DNA of 64,000 nucleotides from Actinomucor elegans (taxonomy: Eukaryota > Mucoromycota > Mucoromycetes > Mucorales > Mucoraceae), in NCBI GenBank assembly GCA_026027325.1, contig JAMSLZ010000012.1:558001-622000 (forward strand). The letters are read 5' to 3'. The notes beneath the pieces were generated by a model. It saw nothing but the letters and a program-made list of their open reading frames with translations. It did no database searches and was not told where the DNA came from. Positions 58,180-64,000 of this stretch are shown piece by piece. Each line of letters begins with the position of its first letter. Positions within the stretch are counted from its first letter, which is position 1. A program made the position numbers and the translations under genes.

Positions 58180-61100
58180 ATGACAGATACAAGCACGTCG
58201 TCGCGTTCATCGTCGACCAGCCAAACAATTCATGGAGATCATAAACGAAACAGTACAGGTGTTGCCAACACTCACACCGATGAAAAGCTCCTAATGGAAG
58301 AAATTGCAGCAATTCCAGTTCAGCTTATCGAATCGAAACATGCTCACGAGGAAGCAGAGAAAGAAAAATCTAAAAAAAAGAAGGAAAAGAAGCCCAAGCA
58401 GCCTTCTGTTCCAATCTACAAAATCTTTAGATTTGCAACAAAAATTGAAATTTTGATGATCTGTATTGCTGCTATCTTCTCTGCTGGTATTGGTGCTATG
58501 CAGCCTGTTTCTATCATTATCTTTGGTGAATTCATGGGCACTATCGGTGAGGCCATGATGCAGCAAGATTTTGAAAAACTCGCCAGAGACTCACATCCTC
58601 TTATTTTGACCTTTGTCTATATGGGCACTGGTGTCCTCGTTGCTGCCTATATTGCTAATTGTTTCTGGGTTCTCACTGGTGAAAATCAAGTGCGTCGTAT
58701 TAGAACTCTTTATATTCATGCCATTCTTCGTCAAGAGATGGGTTGGTTCGATAAAGCTGAAGAAGGTTCTTTAACCACCAGATTGGCTACTGATACTCAA
58801 TTGATCCAAGAAGGCATTTCCGAGAAATTCGGTCTGCTTGTTATGTGCGTTGGCCAGTTTGTTACTGGTTTCGTAATTGCTTTTGTGAAGGGTTGGAGAC
58901 TTGCTGGTATGTATAGATATAATCCTTTTTTTTTTTTTTTTTAGAGATCAACTAATAATTCATTTCCAATCCGCAGTTGTTATGCTTGCTACACTTCCTC
59001 TTTTAGCTGGTGCAGGTGGTGCGATGGGTTACTTTATCACAAAGTACACTTTAAAGTCTCAAGACTCTTATGCTGAAGCTGGTTCAGTTGCTGAACAAGT
59101 TTTCTCTGGTATTCGTACCGTCTATTCATTCTCTCTTCAAAGCCGTTTTGCTGCTTTGTACGAAGAGAAGCTTGGCAAGGCCATGAAGACTGGTATTAAG
59201 CGTGGTCAGATTCTTGGCTTTGGTTTTGGCTCTTTCATGTTTATCCTTTTTGCTACCTATGGTCTCTCTTTCTGGTATGGTTCCAAGTTGACCCGTGATA
59301 ACTTGATGAATGGCCAAGATGTTCTTGTCGTTTTCTTTGCCATGATCATGGGTGCTATTGCTCTTTTGCAATTGCCTCCCAATCTTTCTGCTGTTTCTAG
59401 CGCTTGTGGTGCAGCTTATAAAATTTATGCAACTGTTGATCGCGTTCCCTCTATTGATGTGGATGCACAAACTGGCATAAGTCCTGCAAAAATCACTGGT
59501 GAAATTGAATTCAAGGACGTCAAGTTCAGTTACCCTACACGTCCCGACATCACCATTTTGAAGAAGCTTAATCTCAAGATCAAGCCTGGTATGACTGTCG
59601 CTTTTGTTGGTCCATCTGGTAGTGGTAAATCAACCTCTGTTCAACTCTTGCAGCGTTTCTACGACCCTGAGGAAGGCTCTGTTTTCCTCGATGGCAAAAA
59701 TCTCAAGGACTATAATGTTGCCTGGCTTCGTAGTCAAATCGGTGTTGTGTCTCAAGAGCCCGTCTTATTCAACATGACCATCAAGCAAAATTTATTGATG
59801 GGTGTTACTGAAGAAGTGACAAATGACGATATCGTTGCTGCTTGTAAGAAATCTAACTGTCACTCTTTCATCTCTGAACTTCCCGATGGTTACGAGACAC
59901 TTGTCGGTGAACACGGTGGTATGCTTTCTGGCGGTCAAAAGCAACGTATTGCTATTGCTCGTGCTATTCTTAAGAACCCTTCTATTCTTTTATTGGATGA
60001 GGTAATTATTTCATAAATATTTAACGCATCAGACATTAATCATATTACAATTTTATAGGCTACTTCCGCTTTAGATACCCAATCAGAACGTCTTGTACAA
60101 ACTGCTTTGGATGCCGCTGCTGCGGATCGTACTACTATTGTCATTGCTCATCGTCTTTCTACTATCAGAAATGCCGATCTCATCGTCGTTATGCAAGCTG
60201 GTGACCTCATCGAACAAGGCAATCACAACGATCTTCTTGCTCTCAACGGTGTCTATGCTGAATTGGTTAAAAAGCAAGAAATTTCCACCAAACAAAACGG
60301 TAGTAATGTCGAAGAACTCAACTCCGAAGAGCTTTTGAAACGCGAACAATTAGAAATCGCTGCTGAAAAGCAACGCGAAAATACTGATTTGAACGAAAAA
60401 GATTCCACTAGCCATTTGTTCAAGACTACCAGCCGTGCCTCTGTTGATGCTTATGAACTTAAGCTCAAAAAAGAAAAGGAAGAACGCAAGGTTGCCATGA
60501 AACAAAAGGTCCCTCTTAAAAAAGTATTGATGCAGATGCGTCCTGAATGGCATTTGTTGGCTATTGGTATTGCTGGTGCTGCTATTGCCGGTGCTGTCTT
60601 TCCTTGTTTCGCTCTCATTTTTGCCCAAGTCATTTCTCGACTCGTCGTCCCAGATGTTACTCCTCCTGGCCCTATGGAAGGCACTAACCTTTACTCTTTC
60701 TTGTTTGTCGTTATTGGTATCGGCGCTTTTGTTGGTTTCTCTACACAAGTCATTTCTTTTGAAGTCGCTGGTGAACGTTATACCAAGCGTCTTCGTGCTG
60801 ACATCTTCCGTGCTTTCATGAAGCAAGAAATTGGTTTCTTCGATGATGATGATAACTCTCTTGGTGCTCTTACTTCCAAGCTCGCTATTGATTCCAAGAA
60901 TGTCAACGAATTGGTTACCAAGACTTGGGGTGATGTGACTCAAATCATTGTTACTGCCATCACTGGTTTGGCCATTGCTTTCTCTCAAAGTTGGATGTTG
61001 ACTTTGATTATCCTTTGTATGGCTCCTTTCATCGGTTTCGCCACTGCCTATGAATCCAAGATTCACCGTGGTTTTGAAGATACTACCAAGAAGGCTAACG

Positions 61101-62284
61101 AACAAAGTGGTGAAGTGGCTGGTGAAGCTATCAAGGAAATTCGTACTGTTGCTGGTCTCAACAAGCAATCTCACTTTGAAAGAAAATATTATAATGCTAC
61201 TGATCGTCCTCATCGTCTCGCTCAGCGTAAGGCTTACATGTCTTCTATTGGTTATGCTCTTCAACAAGGTATCACTCTCTATACCAACGCTGTTGCTTTC
61301 TATGCAGGTACGCAACTCATGTGGCATCATGGGCTTTCCTTTCCAAACATGTTTACTTGTATGATGTCCATCATGATCACTGCTCAAGGTGTTGGTCGTG
61401 CTTCTGTCTTCACTACTACTTATGCCAAAGCTAAATATTCTTCTATCGCTGCTTTTGAAATCCTCGAACGTCAACCTTCCATTGATCCTGATCTTGAAGG
61501 CATTGAACCTACTCGCGCTCAAATTTCGGGTGACATCGATTTCGAAGATATCACCTTCCGTTATCCTGCTCGCCCTGATATCTCTATTTTCAATGGTGAA
61601 TTCAATCTTCATGGTAAGGCCGGTCAAACAATTGCTTTAGTCGGTCCATCTGGTTGCGGAAAATCCACAGTGATTGGTATGTTACAACGTTGGTATGATC
61701 CTGCTACTGGTTCCGTTCGTCTTGATGATAACAATGTCAAAAACTACACTCTTGGCAACCTTCGTAGCCATATGGCTCTTGTTGGTCAAGAACCCATTCT
61801 CTTTGATTTGACTATTGGCGAAAACATTCGTTTTGGTGTTGATGATTACAAGTCTGTTACTCAAGAAGAAGTTGAGGATGCCGCTAAGGCTGCCAATATT
61901 CATATGTTCATCTCCAATCTTCCCGATGGCTATAATACCCGTGTTGGTGATAAAGGCTCTCAATTATCTGGTGGTCAAAAGCAACGTATTGCTATTGCTC
62001 GTGCCTTGATTCGTAAGCCTAAGGTTCTTTTGTTGGATGAAGCCACTTCCGCTTTGGATAGTGAATCTGAAAAGTTGGTACAAACCGCTATTGATAACAT
62101 CATTGAAGTTGGTGGTCGTACTACAGTCACTATTGCTCATCGTCTCTCTACTATTCAAAATGCTGATCTGATTTGCGTCGTTAAACACGGTCGTGTCATT
62201 GAACAAGGTACTCATTGGGAACTTCTCAAGTTGAACGGCGTTTATAGTGAATTGGTCTACCAACAATCTCTTAATGCTCACTAA
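58180..62284 (+). CDS. full-size ABC transporter, ABCB (P-glycoprotein/multidrug) type
   Basis: Exons 58180-58906, 58977-60001 and 60059-62284 encode 1325 residues arranged TMD-NBD-TMD-NBD. A cytosolic S/T/K-rich N-terminus is followed by six TM helices. NBD1 has Walker A GPSGSGKST, signature LSGGQKQRIAIARAI and Walker B LLLDEATSALD (intron 2 lies exactly between the catalytic Glu and Ala). A charged linker leads to TMD2 and NBD2: GPSGCGKST, LSGGQKQRIAIARAL, VLLLDEATSALD. All ATPase residues are intact in both halves. It exports hydrophobic drugs, lipids or peptides from plasma membrane or vacuole; substrate unknown. Codon use is strongly biased toward GGT/GCT/CGT/ACT, like mtEF-G, implying strong expression. 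Confidence 0.96.
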
Positions 62285-62620
62285 AGGAATGAACCTTCTA
62301 GTTGCACCAAATAATATATCACTACTACTATTGTTATTTTAGACACCCCTTTCCCATACATTTTCCCATCATACCTTTCCGCCCTATACAATATTTATTA
62401 TCATTTCTTCGCCTACTTGTTATAATATCCTACTACCAATTCATGTAAACTAGTTCATTCTTCTGATACAAAAATAAAGATTATCTGAACCAAAAAAAAA
62501 AAAAAAACAAACGTTCATAATAATTTCGTATGCTCAATCTTTTGTCCACGTTCTTCATAAGTAAGTATACCTGATACTGCAATAAATATAGTTGTTTATT
62601 TGAACATGAATTAATTTCTA

Positions 62621-62690
62621 TTCAAATGCGGTATTAAATTAAAATCGGTGGAGAGATTTATTGTATATCATTAGATATATATAATTTACA
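62621..62690. repeat. dispersed repeat family 2 (copy at 62.6 kb)
   Basis: Resembles 8743-8812 (shared TTCA.ATG.G..ATTAAAT, GAGAT.T, ATCATT.GATAT and ATTTAC blocks) and, more loosely, 52463-52519 and 62785-62857. Confidence 0.5.
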
Positions 62691-62784
62691 AAAATGTTAA
62701 TTTGCATAATGTATGGATCATTCTATAATTTAATATGTAATGGTTTGAGTTAATGCTATAATTCATTCCAAGTATAGATTACTA

Positions 62785-62857
62785 TTTAGATGTCACATTA
62801 AATTGAGATTGGCAGAGATCTATAGGTTATATGTTGATGGCATAAAATGAATTTAAT
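62785..62857. repeat. dispersed repeat family 2 (second copy at 62.8 kb)
   Basis: TTAGATGTCACATTAAATTG followed by GAGATTGGCAGAGATCTATA parallels the 8.7 kb and 52.5 kb copies; it lies 164 bp from the previous copy in the same orientation. Confidence 0.45.
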
Positions 62858-63664
62858 TTAGAGCGTTTGTCAAAAATGTAGTATACACACAACACTTTGA
62901 GTTATATAATAGCTCTAGTATATGCAGTGCTTCATTTTATACATATGTTAACAATCAAATGCAATATTAAGCATGAATTGATCAAGGAATGTAAAGATGT
63001 TGGAATGGACCGATTCAGAAAATTTTTGAGAGGGGATATTCTTACTACAACCAATATATTTAAACATAGTTTACAGAGATTATAGATAAAATACATCGGG
63101 ATGCGTTTAATAATAAATTCACGGATTAAGTAATGCATCTTTCATGTTTTCCCTTTTTACCCAAGAATTCAGAGCAGATTAAGATTTTCATGACATAAGT
63201 CTCCTCAGCAAGTTTACAAGGACATTCATTAATATTGCCAAGTGCGCATTCATACGTTATGATTCTTATTATTTAATTTCGTACACACCCTATTAACCGT
63301 AAAAATAACAAACATCGTTTTGAAACAAGTTTATTCATATTACGCGTCAAAAACTCAATATGGACCATAAAACGCAGTCGATTTTTAAGAATCAAAACAG
63401 ATTCGGTATCTGATTAGTACTTCATTCAAATCGAAACACTACATTTAGTCTTTTTTTTTTTAAGTTTAATAACAGGTTTTGAAACAAAAAGAATCGTTCA
63501 TAGAAACGCGTCGTTAAAGGTATTCTTTGAGAGAATGTCCCAAGTCACACAACTGAACAAGGGCAATAGGTGAAGAGCAACCCGTTGCGCGCCCAGTGGC
63601 TTAGGAGTTTTTTTCATTTTCATTATTAATAAAAAGGTCGGCGTCACTTTGCGGGTAGTGTAAG

Positions 63665-63831
63665 GCAAAGGACACCTGTGGTCTCCAAAGATAGCAAGCC
63701 AGAGCTTTGGAGTCCTTGCGGAAAAAATTAGATTAACAACGTGAGGGACAATGTCCCTCATTATAGTTGTTAAACTATAAAGAACAGATACTACACTTGA
63801 TCTTAGCCAAAAGGCCTGAGAGGATAAAGAT
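63665..63831 (-). ncRNA. U2: U2 spliceosomal snRNA
   Basis: On the minus strand the 5' part reads GGCCTTTTGGCTAAGATCAA then GTGTAGTATCTGTTCT, the nearly invariant U2 5' region. GTAGTA at 63789-63794 is the branch-point recognition sequence. Downstream are stem IIa (TATAGTT..AACTATA), a perfect stem IIb (GAGGGAC/GTCCCTC), an Sm-like site (AATTTTTTC, ~63721-63729) and a 3' stem-loop (CTCCAAAG..CTTTGGAG) whose loop contains TTGCTAT, placed like the U2B''-binding loop. The 5' end is set at about 63831 and the 3' end, set by an outer GCAAGGAC/GTCCTTTGC helix, is approximate. About 167 nt, slightly short for U2. Confidence 0.92.
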
Positions 63832-63857
63832 TCAATCAATTCTGCAATTTTCTTGGT

Positions 63858-63865
63858 CTTTTATA
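63858..63865 (-). promoter_or_regulatory. TATA box of the U2 snRNA gene
   Basis: TATAAAAG on the minus strand, centred about 30 bases upstream of the U2 5' end, the normal RNA polymerase II spacing. Confidence 0.65.
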
Positions 63866-64000
63866 CCTTTTTTCAGAAAGCTATGGCCGTCACAAAATCT
63901 TAACTTCCGAAGGACTGCTAAAAATGTTAGTAACCAATAGAAATCGCCGTTTAAATCCAGAACTTTCTTTCCATTTCCATATTCAAATGATCAGGTGTCA

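Larger units (their letters stand above)
62285..63664. other. intergenic with two repeat-family-2 copies
   Basis: 1.4 kb between the ABC transporter stop and the U2 3' end. The first ~180 bp are pyrimidine-rich 3' UTR-like sequence. Copies of a short repeat lie at 62621-62690 and 62785-62857. No protein gene seen. Confidence 0.55.

Noticed and set aside
60350..61627. 425-codon open frame on the minus strand
   Set aside because: It lies wholly antisense to the second half of the ABC transporter; strongly biased codons on the coding strand leave the opposite frame open, and its translation shows no domain.
63498..63839. 113-codon minus-strand frame
   Set aside because: It runs through the U2 snRNA; its translation is that of the RNA gene.

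Overview
The window looks like nuclear DNA of a filamentous early-diverging fungus, most likely of the Mucorales/Mucoromycota type. The support is AT-rich DNA, genes broken by many very short introns (mostly 47-80 bp, GT..AG, often ending in TAG), two CotH-type spore-coat/invasin family genes, an EXORDIUM-like secreted protein, a choice-of-anchor-A adhesin relic and cysteine-rich small secreted proteins. Nothing prokaryotic, viral or organellar was seen, and there is no CRISPR array. All exon joins given here come from reading splice signals together with frame continuity and family motifs; no transcript or database was consulted.

Layout. 1-6.5 kb: partial RRM protein (RBM33-like), an Ecl1-type small zinc-binding protein, a secreted/membrane DUF7137-like protein, and inositol monophosphatase. 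7-8.4 kb: a multiply frameshifted choice-of-anchor-A pseudogene. 9-16.2 kb: an Acinus-like SAP/RRM/RSB splicing factor, divergently arranged mitochondrial elongation factor G, then an F-box-like gene converging (shared stop bases) with a small cysteine-rich secreted protein. 17-22.4 kb: EXORDIUM-like protein and a single-pass LEA2-like membrane protein. 23-33 kb (all minus strand): CotH-like protein, ARL5 GTPase, a receptor-like pseudokinase and an MFS transporter. 34-44 kb: an LRR-like relic, riboflavin synthase, a second CotH-like gene, Mediator subunit 10, and the molybdenum-cofactor pair MOCS1A/MOCS1B. 44-52 kb: ribosomal protein eS25, another cysteine-rich secreted protein, a J-domain co-chaperone and a D-serine dehydratase/D-threonine aldolase-like PLP enzyme. 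53.8-62.3 kb: valyl-tRNA synthetase (17 exons) and a full-size ABCB transporter. 63.7-63.8 kb: the U2 snRNA gene on the minus strand with a well-placed TATA box.

Functional themes. Most genes are ordinary housekeeping (translation: mtEF-G, eS25, ValRS; splicing: Acinus and U2 snRNA; transcription: MED10; cofactors: riboflavin and Moco). They are interleaved with surface and secreted proteins (two CotH, EXORDIUM-like, DUF7137-like, two small cysteine-rich proteins, the adhesin relic, the receptor pseudokinase) that probably face the environment or host. There is no operon-like cluster apart from the tightly spaced MOCS1A/MOCS1B pair.

The most interesting signals concern gene architecture. A candidate splice bypassing the MOCS1A stop would make an in-frame MoaA-MoaC fusion, echoing animal MOCS1. 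Very small exons (3, 9, 15 and 18 nt) recur in four genes. One coding exon consists of the ATG alone. Two families of short dispersed repeats lie in the intergenic DNA.
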